The notes below the pieces were generated by a model. That model was not told the DNA's origin. It was given only the letters and a program-made list of their open reading frames with translations, and did not search any database. Made by a program: the position numbers and the translations under genes. From positions 5,001-69,000 of the forward strand of contig NZ_JACHVC010000012.1 of the NCBI RefSeq assembly GCF_014230145.1: a stretch of 64,000 nucleotides of DNA. The letters run 5' to 3'. Each line of letters begins with the position of its first letter. Within the stretch, counting starts at the first letter, position 1. This DNA is from Pelagicoccus albus (GTDB lineage Bacteria > Verrucomicrobiota > Verrucomicrobiia > Opitutales > Opitutaceae). This document shows, piece after piece, positions 1 to 8,896 of this stretch.

Positions 1-226
1 GGTCCCCGGCTTTAGTGTACTCTTCATGAGAAGAGAGACCACATGCGGTATTAATTCACCTTTCGGTGAGCTATCCCCCACATAAGGGTAGGTTCTTTAC
101 GTGTTACGCACCCGTTCGCCACTCTCATGTCTAATTAGCAAGCTAGCTAGACAATCCCGTTCGACTTGCATGTCTGAACCACGCCGCCAGCGTTCATTCT
201 GAGCCAGGATCAAACTCTCCGAAAAA
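1..226 (-). rRNA. rrs: 16S ribosomal RNA, 5' end (partial)
   Basis: The first 226 bases are the 5' part of a 16S rRNA gene on the minus strand, cut by the window edge. The complement of the universal 27F priming site lies at 199-218, and conserved helices follow toward position 1. The mature 5' end is estimated about 8 bases beyond that site; the exact end cannot be read from sequence alone. Most of the gene and the rest of the rRNA operon lie outside the window. Confidence 0.97.
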
Positions 227-328
227 GAGAGTTCATGAATCCATGGATTCTTGAACTACGCTGACAAACTTTCATTTGTCATGTTTTAATAGAATTGATT
301 GGGGTCACAATCAATCACGCTAAATAAA
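227..328 (-). other. 16S rRNA leader with local hairpins
   Basis: This spacer immediately upstream of 16S holds three inverted repeats: 231-256 (a near-perfect palindrome around GAATCCATGGATTC), 263-280 (GACAAA/TTTGTC) and 294-315 (ATTGATT/AATCAAT with an 8-nt loop). A run of helices between boxA and the mature 16S end is usual for rRNA leaders, where they take part in folding and RNase processing. The role here is inferred from position. Confidence 0.5.
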
Positions 329-355
329 TTTCAAAGAACACTCCGAAAAACGGAG
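329..355 (-). promoter_or_regulatory. boxB-like hairpin and boxA antitermination element of the rRNA leader
   Basis: Read on the minus strand, CTCCGTTTTTCGGAG (5-bp stem, 5-nt loop, 341-355) is followed directly by GTGTTCTTTGAAA (329-341). The latter matches the classical rRNA boxA (TGTTCTTTGAAA), bound by NusB/S10 to make ribosomal transcription resistant to Rho. The boxB-then-boxA order is that of other rrn leaders. A TTGACC box lies upstream on the same strand (complement of 389-394) at about the place expected for a proximal promoter, but its -10 region is poor. Confidence 0.75.
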
Positions 356-448
356 GAAAGAGACCATTCACTCAAAAACGTTTTATCCGGTCAAGAATTT
401 ATCTCAACTTTCTTTCGTTTTCCCGAAGCCTCGCGGCGTTTCGGTGAT

Positions 449-560
449 GTTTAATGAACGGAGGCCGAACACTGTACCTTCCGTTTCGCGAATCAAGCCT
501 TTTGTTAGACTTTCTTCATTTATTTTAACCAGCAAATGAGCGGGATAAAATGAATACGGA
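449..560 (-). repeat. rRNA upstream module, copy nearest 16S (TTGA box plus boxA)
   Basis: First of three degenerate tandem modules of about 110 bp upstream of the rRNA genes. On the minus strand it contains TTGATT (complement of 491-496), 16 bp, CAGTGT (469-474), a GC-rich stretch and a boxA-like CGTTCATTAAAC (449-460). The spacing matches that of the next two copies. It could be a tandem rRNA promoter with its own antitermination site; the -10-like hexamer is far from TATAAT, so promoter activity is inferred. Confidence 0.5.
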
Positions 561-670
561 TTTAAAGAACAGAGGCCCGGACCATGCCAGTGAACATTTA
601 AGAATCAAGCAGTTTTTTGAGCTTTTTTCTTCCACTAACTAAGGCGGCCTTAAATCAGAAGAATAAGTGA
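561..670 (-). repeat. rRNA upstream module, middle copy (TTGA box plus boxA)
   Basis: The minus strand shows TTGATT (complement of 603-608), 16 bp, CATGGT (581-586), a GC-rich discriminator-like stretch, then boxA CTGTTCTTTAAA (561-572). Shared blocks with the neighbouring copy, such as GCTTGATTC and GGCCTC before boxA, show that both derive from one unit by duplication. GC-rich sequence after the -10 position is typical of stringently controlled rRNA promoters (established knowledge); that reading here is inference. Confidence 0.55.
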
Positions 671-735
671 ATTAAAGAACAGAAGAAGCCGGGACAGTGC
701 ACTTAGAAGCGTCATGTTCAAGACGTTTTTTTGTT
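671..735 (-). repeat. rRNA upstream module, distal copy (TTGA box plus boxA)
   Basis: The minus strand shows TTGAAC (complement of 716-721), 16 bp, CACTGT (694-699), CCCGG, then boxA CTGTTCTTTAAT (671-682). The TTGA box, 16-bp spacer, CANNGT hexamer and boxA recur in all three copies, about 110 bp apart. An upstream A/T tract (723-740) could serve as an UP element. Confidence 0.5.
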
Positions 736-1135
736 TTTTCAGCAGTCTCCAAACTCTCTTAGAGATCCACCAAACATGAAAGAAACGCCTCGGTACGGCT
801 CTCAAAATAACGAGCCGCGAAAGGATCCGAAACGAAGACGTAACACAAGAGAAAAGTCCAAAACACCTCATCTTTTAGTGAGTCTGACCAGGAACAGTAC
901 CGTCCTTCCAAATCGAACTAATAGGTCCCATCAAGACTTTCGAAAACTGGACCTATTATATCTAGTTGCATGGACCTAGGGTAATCGAAGCGTTAATATC
1001 TCTCGCCAAGGCCATTTTTTCCAACAAAGTCACAGGGTCGCAATTGCGGCACAACTCACTAGACAGTTGCAAGTTAATCAAAAGGGCATAACAGACGCAC
1101 CTTCATTACATAGAGAACAATCAACCCTCAGAGCT
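736..1135. other. Gene-free stretch between rRNA upstream region and accB
   Basis: No convincing gene was found. Short open frames on both strands have no recognisable domain and no plausible ribosome-binding site. An inverted repeat (CGGCTC, 10-nt loop, GAGCCG) lies at 796-817. The interval should hold the accB promoter on the plus strand and any far-upstream rRNA elements on the minus strand, but no clear -35/-10 pair could be picked. Confidence 0.5.
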
Positions 1136-1600
1136 TTGGACATCAAAGAAATAAAGCAAATCGTCGACCTAATGAAGCGAGCTGACCTCACTGAATTCGC
1201 GGTCGAGGAAGAATCATTTAAACTGCAGATCAAGCGTGCGACAGAAGCACCGGCTCAGCCACAAATCGTCAGCTATGCAGCGCCGGCACCTCAATCACCG
1301 GCCGCAACAGCAGCGCCCTCTCCTGCCGCAGCACCAGCCGAAGCCCCAGCTCCGACCGAGGACAACTCGACTTACATCACGTCTCCCATGGTCGGCACCT
1401 TCTACTCCTCACCTTCACCCGAGAGCCCTACCTTCGTGAAGGCAGGAGATTCAGTGAAGGCGGACAGCGTCGTTTGCATTATCGAAGCGATGAAGATCAT
1501 GAACGAAATCCAAGCTGAAACGACGGGTACAGTCGTGGAAGCACTCGTAGAAAACGGTCAGCCGGTCGAATTCGGACAAAAGTTGTTTCGCCTTTCCTAG
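1136..1600 (+). CDS. accB: Biotin carboxyl carrier protein of acetyl-CoA carboxylase
   Basis: AccB carries the biotin that shuttles CO2 from biotin carboxylase to the carboxyltransferase in the first step of fatty acid synthesis. The N-terminal [20 protein letters not shown] is the family's opening, followed by an Ala/Pro-rich linker and a C-terminal biotinyl domain with EAMKIMNE, whose Lys (about residue 120) is the biotinylation site. No ATG fits. I chose TTG at 1136 because it puts DIKEIK at the N-terminus, as in the family; an in-frame TTG at 1067 would add 23 residues without homology. accC follows after 92 bp. The biotin ligase needed to activate it is encoded at 45.8 kb. Confidence 0.95.
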   Translation: MDIKEIKQIVDLMKRADLTEFAVEEESFKLQIKRATEAPAQPQIVSYAAPAPQSPAATAAPSPAAAPAEAPAPTEDNSTYITSPMVGTFYSSPSPESPTFVKAGDSVKADSVVCIIEAMKIMNEIQAETTGTVVEALVENGQPVEFGQKLFRLS

Positions 1601-1692
1601 CCCAAGCCCAACCCCGCAAGCAGCTCGGCTAGCCTGACGAAACTGCTCACGCGAACACAGCTTAAAAACATTCCCTCAATCAACTTTGCAGA

Positions 1693-3048
1693 ATGCAGAA
1701 AGTATTAATCGCAAACCGCGGTGAGATCGCCCTTCGAATCGTTCGAGCCTGCCGAGAGCTAGGAATAAAGTCCCTCGCTGTCTACTCAGAGGCCGATATC
1801 GAATCCCTACACGTTCAATTAGCAGACGAAGCAATCTGCATCGGTAAAGCTCCCGGCTCGGAAAGCTACCTGAAAGCCGACAGAATTCTGAGTGCTGCCG
1901 AAATCGCGGACGTAGACGCAATCCACCCTGGATACGGCTTCTTGTCTGAAAACGCAGACTTCGCCGAACAGTGCGAGTCATGCAACATCAAGTTCATCGG
2001 CCCTTCCTCCGAATCGATCCGCAAAATGGGCGATAAGGCGATCGCAAAAGACACTGTAAAGGCCGCAGGCGTTCCAGTCGTGGAGGGTAGCGACGGCATA
2101 CTTGAGAGCGAAGAGGAGGCTGTCGATACCGCTCAGCGTATTGGATACCCAGTAATAATCAAAGCAGTCGCCGGCGGCGGAGGCCGAGGTATGCGAGTCG
2201 CCCACAACGACGTATCCCTCCGCAAAGAATTTTACGTGGCAAGCAGCGAGGCCGAAAAAGCTTTCGGCAACGGTGCGGTTTATGTGGAAAAATACATCCA
2301 GAACCCACGCCACATCGAATTTCAGGTGCTTGCGGACCGCCATGGCAAAGTGTTGCACCTCGGAGAAAGAGACTGCTCGGTTCAACGCCGACACCAGAAA
2401 CTAATCGAAGAGGCCCCCTCCCCTTTCCTAACTCCCGAGCTTCGCAAGAAGATGGGAGATTCCGCTGTCAAAGCCACTCGGGCAGCGAACTACGAGGGTG
2501 CTGGAACCATTGAGTTTCTGGTCGACGAAGACGGAAGCTACTACTTTCTAGAGATGAATACTCGAATTCAGGTCGAGCATCCTGTCACCGAAGAAGTAAC
2601 CGGAATCGACCTGATCAAGCAACAGCTCCTAATCGCTCAGGGTGAGGCTATTACCTTCAACCAAGAGGATATCACCTTCGAGAAGCATGCCATCGAGTGT
2701 CGCATCAACGCGGAAGACCCATCAAACAACTTCATGCCCAGCCCTGGCTGCATCGACCTATACTACGCGCCTGGGGGACATGGAGTTCGCGTCGATTCTC
2801 ACGCGTACGGCGGCTACATCATTCCGCCCTACTACGATAGCATGATCGGTAAGCTGATCACCTACGGAGCCACCCGCGAAGTAGCGATCCAACGCATGTA
2901 CCGAGCACTGGACGAATACCTGATCCGCGGCATCAAAACAACAATCCCCCTCCAGAAGGCGATTATTAGTCATCCGGATTTCAGAGACGGAAAGGCCACC
3001 ACGAAATTCATGGAGGATTTCATGGCCCATAAACCCAAGTTCGATTAA
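1693..3048 (+). CDS. accC: Acetyl-CoA carboxylase, biotin carboxylase subunit
   Basis: AccC performs the ATP- and bicarbonate-dependent carboxylation of the biotin on AccB. The 451-residue length is typical. It opens with [20 protein letters not shown], has the ATP-grasp glycine loop GGGGRGMR (about residues 163-170), the HIEFQVLAD and [12 protein letters not shown] segments, and the [12 protein letters not shown] active-site motif. The ATG at 1693 gives the standard N-terminus. It forms an operon with accB; the carboxyltransferase genes (accA/accD) are not in the window. Confidence 0.98.
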   Translation: MQKVLIANRGEIALRIVRACRELGIKSLAVYSEADIESLHVQLADEAICIGKAPGSESYLKADRILSAAEIADVDAIHPGYGFLSENADFAEQCESCNIKFIGPSSESIRKMGDKAIAKDTVKAAGVPVVEGSDGILESEEEAVDTAQRIGYPVIIKAVAGGGGRGMRVAHNDVSLRKEFYVASSEAEKAFGNGAVYVEKYIQNPRHIEFQVLADRHGKVLHLGERDCSVQRRHQKLIEEAPSPFLTPELRKKMGDSAVKATRAANYEGAGTIEFLVDEDGSYYFLEMNTRIQVEHPVTEEVTGIDLIKQQLLIAQGEAITFNQEDITFEKHAIECRINAEDPSNNFMPSPGCIDLYYAPGGHGVRVDSHAYGGYIIPPYYDSMIGKLITYGATREVAIQRMYRALDEYLIRGIKTTIPLQKAIISHPDFRDGKATTKFMEDFMAHKPKFD

Positions 3049-3122
3049 TTCGATAGCCGCCTTGAATCCACGCGGCGATAGACCAACCAGATTTTAGAAA
3101 CCTTAAACTCACATTTCGCACT

Positions 3123-3563
3123 ATGGACCAACAAGAATCTAGCATTGAAATCGGCGACGACCAAGACGGCTCACTAGGCCAGATCAAAGTCAACCACACT
3201 GTGGTCGCCACCATCGTCAAGATGGCCGCCACCAGCGTGAAGGGGGTGGTAGGAGTCGGTGGTAGCTTCATCGAAAACGTATCCGCCTTGTTCTCTAGCA
3301 AAGACTACGACAAGGGAGTTCGCGTTTCGGAGGATGAGGTTGGCAACTACCTAATCGAGCTTCGTGTCCACATGGAATACGGCGTTGAGCTCGCCAAGAC
3401 GGCGGAAAACCTCCAGCTGGTCGTCGGCAAGCAGGTCACAAACATGACCGGAAAAACCGTCGCAGCCGTGGACGTCGTAATCGAAGGAGTAAAGATGCCA
3501 GAAGAGGTAGAGGCATCTCGCAAAGCTGCCAGGGACGCAGAGAAGGAACCGCTTTCCGACTAA
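3123..3563 (+). CDS. Asp23/Gls24 family envelope stress protein
   Basis: This 146-residue protein of the Asp23/Gls24 (DUF322) family shows the conserved pattern GQIKVNHTVVATIVKMAATSV...GVVGVG, then VRVSEDEVGNYLIELRVHMEYGVEL, and ends in VNVVIEGV-like VDVVIEGVKMPEE. In Firmicutes Asp23 is held at the membrane by AmaP and linked to alkaline or cell-wall stress. It is cytosolic, with no signal peptide. It lies 75 bp after accC and 30 bp before an AmaP-like gene, so the pair probably acts together. The biochemical role in Gram-negative bacteria is unknown. Confidence 0.85.
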   Translation: MDQQESSIEIGDDQDGSLGQIKVNHTVVATIVKMAATSVKGVVGVGGSFIENVSALFSSKDYDKGVRVSEDEVGNYLIELRVHMEYGVELAKTAENLQLVVGKQVTNMTGKTVAAVDVVIEGVKMPEEVEASRKAARDAEKEPLSD

Positions 3564-3592
3564 GCACTAACACCGCCGATCCCTAACCGCGG

Positions 3593-4141
3593 ATGGACTC
3601 GCTTGAATCAGCCAAAGATTTCCTATCCAACCTCGGCCCGCTACCCATCGTAGCCGGGCTGGCGGTCTTGGTTTTCCTGCTGATCGGGCTGAGACTCGTC
3701 TTCAAAAAACCTCCCTCCCACCTCACTGCCTTCAGCGGCGATACCGGCAGTGTCATGGTTTCCCGAAAAGCACTACAAGAGCTCATCAAGTCCGCTTGCA
3801 TGCTTGAGGAGTGGGTAGAAGCGGCTAGACCCGTTATAAAAGTCAAAGACAACCAGTTAACCGCAAGGGTTGAGCTAAGGTTGGCTTCCCCAGAGAACCT
3901 CAAAGCGGTTTGCGAGCGGGTTCAGGACCACATAACCACCTTGCTACATAAATCCCTCAGCTTCGATCAGATCGGTAACATTCAGATCGTCGTTAAGAGC
4001 TTCGGAAACAATGAATCTGAGGAGGGACCAAACCAAGAGCACCTTAGAACAGAGTCCGAGATTAGCCCCTCAGCCCCTGCAACGGAAAATACAGCCTCAC
4101 CTGAAGAAGCTGCAGAAACGAAAAAAGAGACTGAAAACTAG
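3593..4141 (+). CDS. amaP: AmaP-like membrane anchor for Asp23 family protein
   Basis: A 182-residue membrane protein with one hydrophobic segment (about residues 15-37, PLPIVAGLAVLVFLLIGLRLVF), then a soluble domain with the AmaP-type pattern of a VSRKALQELI strand-helix, a basic turn, and VELRL...VCERVQDHI. The C-terminal 40 residues are acidic and low in complexity. AmaP anchors Asp23 to the membrane in Staphylococcus; the upstream Asp23 gene supports the same partnership here. ATG at 3593. The next gene is convergent, leaving 49 bp with no clear terminator. Confidence 0.75.
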   Translation: MDSLESAKDFLSNLGPLPIVAGLAVLVFLLIGLRLVFKKPPSHLTAFSGDTGSVMVSRKALQELIKSACMLEEWVEAARPVIKVKDNQLTARVELRLASPENLKAVCERVQDHITTLLHKSLSFDQIGNIQIVVKSFGNNESEEGPNQEHLRTESEISPSAPATENTASPEEAAETKKETEN

Positions 4142-4190
4142 CCCTTAGCAAACGAACTAAAGGCCAGAAAAATAGCCCTGTTTGAGAGCC

Positions 4191-7100
4191 TTACAGAAGG
4201 GTTGGGATCGAAACCTCAAACTCAATAAGCAACACGTCTCCAGACCTTTCGAATACCGCACGAGATTCAGCCTCTGGAACGACTCCGTTCTCGCATTCCA
4301 GAATAGCCCCATCTGCTCGAGTTATTCGACAGCGTTCGGAATCGCCCATCCGCATTACGATCGGGGTCTGACAAAGGCTCAACCCTAGCTCGCCAGATTT
4401 TAGCTCAAGTTCATTCCAGCGACCCGAGACATCGAGGTACTCAAAACGGGAATCCGAGCCAAGAAACTGATTCTTCCGAAGTAATTTTGGACGAATCCGA
4501 ATCCTTCCATCTTCTACTACGATCCCCAGCTCGCCCCAGCGGACAAGGACATCTTCCTTCACCTGCCCGGTCATACCCGGTTGCTGGGCGAGAGCGTGCG
4601 CAGGAGTGTGCGAATAAGCATCTGTCGGGAAGGCCCCGTACTCCTGTGGAGCCCTCTCTAATCCTAGCCCATCCAGCGTCTCGAAATAAGCTTCTGCCAG
4701 TGGAGCTCGAGACTTCCCTACACTTTTGAAGCAATTCTCTTGTATAGCTAAAACAAGCTTCGAAACCATATGCCAATAGACGCTTCCAAGCCCCTCATAA
4801 GCGAAAAACGTCCCCGATCGTCCCGTAAACCGGCGGTGGTCAAAGACCCTTTCATAGACCTCAAGAACCTCAGATATACCCAGGCTTAACCCCTTCTCAG
4901 ACTCCAAGCTCTTCAAAGCGCTCTTAAGGTCCTCAGCATTACGAAACTGACCATTGAAGCGACAGTCCCCGCTCTCGTCTCGATACACAATGCCACCAAG
5001 CCCCGCATCCAGCAACCTACTCAAAGCAGAGTCACCCCGAATATACTCATCTGGAATCAGGTTCTTCTCGAGGAAAGTTGGCAACTCGCGGTCAGGGTAA
5101 AGCAAGTAGCTGGCGACGTCTTCCCTCCAAAGCTGGCTCTTCCTGAGAGAGTTCAGCAACAGAATCGTATCTTGATCGCATAAAACACCGGAACTGAGTG
5201 CCGCAACTTGACCTTCCAGCATCAGCTGCAGGCGATCGATACCGAGCTTTCCCTCCGAGATTTGTAGCAAATTGTAGGAATTAAAGAGCCCTTCAGGGCG
5301 TTGGTTCCGAAGGATGGATTGGCGAGCATAGCGTAAAGCCTGATCCAAATATTCATCTAGGGTTTTGATGGGCAACGGCACCCGATCAGAGCCTAGACCT
5401 CCCTCATAAACAGCCTCTCGATAGTCTTCTCCAGATCTTCCCAGAGCCTCTACGAAGCGAAATCGTGCCTCTGAAGTGAAGCCATCTCTCAGGTTGGGCT
5501 CAAAACGACTAAAAATATCAAGCTGAGATCTGAGCAACTCACCAATCTGACGGTCGACCGTTAATTCAACCCCCTCCGGCAAACCTTCCAAAACGGTTTT
5601 CAGGAATTCCAAATAACGATGGGCGTAACACAAAGTTACAACGGAAACCCCATAGCCGACCAGGGCGTTGTTCGCATCGTTCCACTCCGGACGTTGCGTG
5701 TTCATCCAGATACCGCCGTCGGGTACGAAATTCGACAACTTGGCCAGAAGCGGAGTAAGCAGCTTCTCTAAGAAATTCGCCCTCACAATCGCGCCATCGC
5801 TCTTTCGTAGCAACTTCCCATCGGCACCTTCTTCTTCAGCCGCCCGAAGAAGTCGCACAGACGCATCCTCGTCGAAATCGACCGTATTCCGCGGATCCTG
5901 CAGGATCTGGTCAAAACGACGGATACGATAAGGCACGTGGGCATAGACATGCTCAAATGGTTCGAAGCGTTTCGCCAAACCGCCGGGATTATACCTCTCC
6001 GATGCCTCTAACAATTTCAGCAAATAAGCGAGCTGGTGATCTCCCCAATAACCAATATTCGACCAAGCCTCGGCAGGATCTATGGTCTCCCAATCAAAAC
6101 CGAGGTTTGAAATCCGGTAGGGATTATAGCCATCGGCCGTCGAGGCGTTCAAAAACTTGGAAATCATTCCATCCAAGTAAGAAGGATATGAATACGCCAG
6201 AGGTTCCCAATTCTGAAAAATATCCCTCCAATTACCTTGATAGGCCAATACCGGCTGGCGATTCGCATCCAAGGTGTCGATTGAGAACTTGTTCCACGGT
6301 CGACTAGGATCCCCATGCCTTCTGCTGAAGGTAAGCGGAAGGAATTCATTGGCCAACCGCGATAGATCAAGATCTCGCTTCTTTCCTACAACAGTAAGGA
6401 ACTCCGAGACTGGCAAGCCACTCTCCAGTTTCTCAAATTCGCTTTCATATCGCTTCCATAAGGCCTTGTTGCACTTTTCAAGATGCAGCAAGAAGCTATG
6501 CATATCGATTTCGTATCCAGCATCGAATACACCGCCCCGCATAATATTGAACATGGTATTCGAGAAATGCCGAGCATCTCGCAAGGGATCGCCAGTACAA
6601 TGCAGACCGTCGGCCGACGCCACTTTGGCTCGAACCCCGTCCCGGTTAGCTAACACTTCTCTATCGATCAGATCCGGCCCAATCTCACCGGAACTGAGCT
6701 TTCGCCTCAGCGATACGATTTCTCCCGCATCCTTCTCAACGTCAGCTAATATGTGCCAACTCTCTTCCGCTCCAGCTTCTAGGTCCACTACTTTCTCCAA
6801 AAGATACGCACCGCGACGAGCTCTGATGTCTGTCTCGCTCAGAAGTTTTCCGTCTCGAACAAAATCTGAGATCTGCTCGGAACAGAGGAGCAAATTTTCG
6901 GGATTTCCATCTGGGGACCAAGCAATCGAAGCTTTTAATCCCTCGCTCGGTTCCGCTTTGTCAGTGGGAATGGAACTGAGGTAGTATATACCAATTCCAG
7001 AATCCCTCAGCAATTCACTCTTTTTGTAAGCATCTGCTAAATTGCTAAATTGGTTGGTAAACGCTTGATCGAGGCCATAGGGCACCAAATTTTGGATACC

Positions 7101-7619
7101 ATCTAAAACCCGAGTCTTTAATGATTCCCCGCTCAAGTTCTCAAGCGTTACCTTTCGAACGATTCCAAAAGACTCGCTAAAACTGTACTCGCATCGGAAC
7201 CTCAATTCGAAGTCCCGTTGCAGCTCTTCGAAAATCACTCGCGTCCCAGAAACATTTTTATACAGGCTACGTCCCCCGTTTTCGCCAGCTGAAAACGGTT
7301 CCCACAAGTACCCATTCTGCCAATCCGCTCGACGTAACCAGATCTTGGTTATACCTCCGGTCGTACCAAGAGACTCAAAAAGCTTATCCTGTGTGCAATA
7401 GGGGAAAAGCGCGTTGTCAGCATTACGCCTCCCTGCAGTCAGAGTACCGTTACTACCAATAAACATCCAGTGATCTGTAGAGCTCACAAGATTCATCAAA
7501 AACGGCTTCATCTTGTCCACTCCGTCAATCCGGTAGAACTTTTCACCCTGAAAATCCATAATTCCACTACCGGCCTGTGCTCTTGCAACTTCTTCCGACT
7601 TCACAGCGCTTTCCTTCAT
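4191..7619 (-). CDS. Probable beta-1,3-glucan phosphorylase (GH149-like)
   Basis: A large cytosolic protein (1142 residues, no signal peptide) that resembles long GH94-related phosphorylases. Around residues 28-60 it reads FYRIDGVDKMKPFLMN...DHWMFIGSNGTLTAGR; near residue 460 GNWRDIFQNWEPLAYSYPS and near 525 NIGYWGDHQLAYLLKLLE, which look like the core of the (alpha/alpha)6 catalytic barrel. Size, lack of signal peptide and position behind a beta-1,3-glucanase fit GH149 (or GH161) beta-1,3-glucan phosphorylases, which release glucose 1-phosphate from oligosaccharides. The start ATG (7619) is one base after the GH17 stop, with GGAGGAG upstream, so the two are translationally coupled. The family is assigned from memory of motifs; another GH94-like specificity is possible. 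Confidence 0.6.
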   Translation of the reverse strand: MKESAVKSEEVARAQAGSGIMDFQGEKFYRIDGVDKMKPFLMNLVSSTDHWMFIGSNGTLTAGRRNADNALFPYCTQDKLFESLGTTGGITKIWLRRADWQNGYLWEPFSAGENGGRSLYKNVSGTRVIFEELQRDFELRFRCEYSFSESFGIVRKVTLENLSGESLKTRVLDGIQNLVPYGLDQAFTNQFSNLADAYKKSELLRDSGIGIYYLSSIPTDKAEPSEGLKASIAWSPDGNPENLLLCSEQISDFVRDGKLLSETDIRARRGAYLLEKVVDLEAGAEESWHILADVEKDAGEIVSLRRKLSSGEIGPDLIDREVLANRDGVRAKVASADGLHCTGDPLRDARHFSNTMFNIMRGGVFDAGYEIDMHSFLLHLEKCNKALWKRYESEFEKLESGLPVSEFLTVVGKKRDLDLSRLANEFLPLTFSRRHGDPSRPWNKFSIDTLDANRQPVLAYQGNWRDIFQNWEPLAYSYPSYLDGMISKFLNASTADGYNPYRISNLGFDWETIDPAEAWSNIGYWGDHQLAYLLKLLEASERYNPGGLAKRFEPFEHVYAHVPYRIRRFDQILQDPRNTVDFDEDASVRLLRAAEEEGADGKLLRKSDGAIVRANFLEKLLTPLLAKLSNFVPDGGIWMNTQRPEWNDANNALVGYGVSVVTLCYAHRYLEFLKTVLEGLPEGVELTVDRQIGELLRSQLDIFSRFEPNLRDGFTSEARFRFVEALGRSGEDYREAVYEGGLGSDRVPLPIKTLDEYLDQALRYARQSILRNQRPEGLFNSYNLLQISEGKLGIDRLQLMLEGQVAALSSGVLCDQDTILLLNSLRKSQLWREDVASYLLYPDRELPTFLEKNLIPDEYIRGDSALSRLLDAGLGGIVYRDESGDCRFNGQFRNAEDLKSALKSLESEKGLSLGISEVLEVYERVFDHRRFTGRSGTFFAYEGLGSVYWHMVSKLVLAIQENCFKSVGKSRAPLAEAYFETLDGLGLERAPQEYGAFPTDAYSHTPAHALAQQPGMTGQVKEDVLVRWGELGIVVEDGRIRIRPKLLRKNQFLGSDSRFEYLDVSGRWNELELKSGELGLSLCQTPIVMRMGDSERCRITRADGAILECENGVVPEAESRAVFERSGDVLLIEFEVSIPTLL

Positions 7620-7620
7620 A

Positions 7621-8670
7621 TCAAAGCTCCTCCATGTTATTTTCTACTTCTTCCTGACCATCGAGGGCAGCTTTCGGCGACCGATCCTCTCGCCAGAGGC
7701 CCCAGTGTTTTTCCGCCCCCATTGGATTTCCAGGATCTCCCTTCCAAGGCTCGTCAAAAGCTTCGAACCAAAAGAGCGTGATATTATTTTCCTCACAAAA
7801 TTCGCTCAGATCCTGCAAGTAACGAGCTTGAGATTCCTCACCGGCCCTCTCTCCGAACTCGCTTCCGACGCTCGCCCAGCCTGCTTCAGAGATTACGATA
7901 GGCAAATCTGGCAAAGCTTCCCTTACCTCGAGAAGATTTTGCTTGGTAAACTCCATTGCCTCGTCGATGGCGACACCCTCCCAAATCGGATAGGTGTGAA
8001 CCGCGGCAAAATCGAGATGGCGGCCCAGCGATTTTCCCTTTTCAGAAAAAACCTTATAATTGTCGGCTGTCGTAACCGGCTGCTGGATACGACTACGAAC
8101 CACTTCCAGATATCGAAACATAGACTCATCTGCAACTAAGTGGTCATTCCAGCGCACCAAGGATTCGTTTCCCACGTTAACGGCTACTACCGTCTCAGGA
8201 TAGGAGTTGGCCAACTCAACTCCCTTCTCGATTTCTTCGAGGTTCTTAAGCCGGTTCGCCTCTAAGGTGTCAGCAGGCACTGGCTCTGTAACCCATTCGC
8301 AACCCTCGTGGTTGCTAAGCTCTCCCGAAAGCCAAATCCCCAGCATCACCTTTATCGGGAAATCATGCTCCTCGATCAATCGCAGGACGTCCTGGGAGTT
8401 CGGTCCGCTATCGTAGAGACGAATTAGGCGATAGCCCTCTCGGTCCAGAATAGTGAGATCCTCTAGAATCTGCTCGTCGGTTGGATAATTCGCTCCTTGT
8501 CCTCGATCTGGATGCTGCCCCTCACGAAAGCCTGAATACGCTATGGCGCGCAGGACTCCGGATAAAAGGTCACCCTCACTCTGCTCGAGCGCTGAAAAAT
8601 CTTCGGCGAAATTCGGGGCGGGGGTAAACGCGATCAAAGACAAGCATCCTAAGATAGTTCTTGCTTTCAT
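7621..8670 (-). CDS. Secreted GH17 beta-1,3-glucanase
   Basis: A 349-residue protein with a signal peptide (MKARTILGCLSLIAFTPAPNFAE) and a GH17 TIM barrel. Signature elements are LIRLYDSGPNSQDVL, the acid/base Glu169 in VNVGNES, the nucleophile Glu262 in VISEAGWAS, and the family's WFEAFDEPWK near residue 301. GH17 enzymes cleave or transglycosylate beta-1,3-glucans such as laminarin. It probably acts in the periplasm and delivers short oligosaccharides for uptake and phosphorolysis by the coupled downstream gene. A palindromic LacI-type operator lies 20 bp before the start codon. Confidence 0.88.
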   Translation of the reverse strand: MKARTILGCLSLIAFTPAPNFAEDFSALEQSEGDLLSGVLRAIAYSGFREGQHPDRGQGANYPTDEQILEDLTILDREGYRLIRLYDSGPNSQDVLRLIEEHDFPIKVMLGIWLSGELSNHEGCEWVTEPVPADTLEANRLKNLEEIEKGVELANSYPETVVAVNVGNESLVRWNDHLVADESMFRYLEVVRSRIQQPVTTADNYKVFSEKGKSLGRHLDFAAVHTYPIWEGVAIDEAMEFTKQNLLEVREALPDLPIVISEAGWASVGSEFGERAGEESQARYLQDLSEFCEENNITLFWFEAFDEPWKGDPGNPMGAEKHWGLWREDRSPKAALDGQEEVENNMEEL

Positions 8671-8690
8671 AATCCGCAGGGAGAACTAAG

Positions 8691-8706
8691 GTGCATTTCA
8701 ATGCAA
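8691..8706. promoter_or_regulatory. Candidate LacI-family operator O1, before the GH17 gene
   Basis: GTGCA-TTTCAA-TGCAA, an inverted repeat with 6-bp spacer, sits 20 bp upstream of the GH17 start. Four further sites with the same half-sites and spacing occur in this locus (8793, 10003, 16754, 16796). The position near the transcription start fits repression of the GH17/phosphorylase operon by the divergent LacI-family regulator. Confidence 0.6.
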
Positions 8707-8792
8707 CTTTTTATTTACACGACAGACATTCAAAAGAAATCAAAACCCCACAACAACTCCCTAAGCCCCTGCTCTTGAGGGAGTAAATTAAT

Positions 8793-8808
8793 TTGCATTA
8801 ATTCGCAG
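8793..8808. promoter_or_regulatory. Candidate LacI-family operator O2, before the regulator gene
   Basis: TTGCA-TTAATT-CGCAG, a weaker member of the same palindrome series (second half degenerate), is about 90 bp upstream of the LacI-family gene and 100 bp from O1. It could serve autoregulation or looping with O1. Confidence 0.4.
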
Positions 8809-8896
8809 CTTAATAAGAGTAAACCGGCGAGATATCGCGCCTTTTACGTTGCCCAACGCCAACTCGCTCGCAAGCGTAGTATAACCTCCTCTTATC

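Noticed and set aside
650-979. Short open frames on both strands upstream of accB
   Set aside because: They cross the rRNA upstream modules, have biased low-complexity composition and no recognisable domain or ribosome-binding site.
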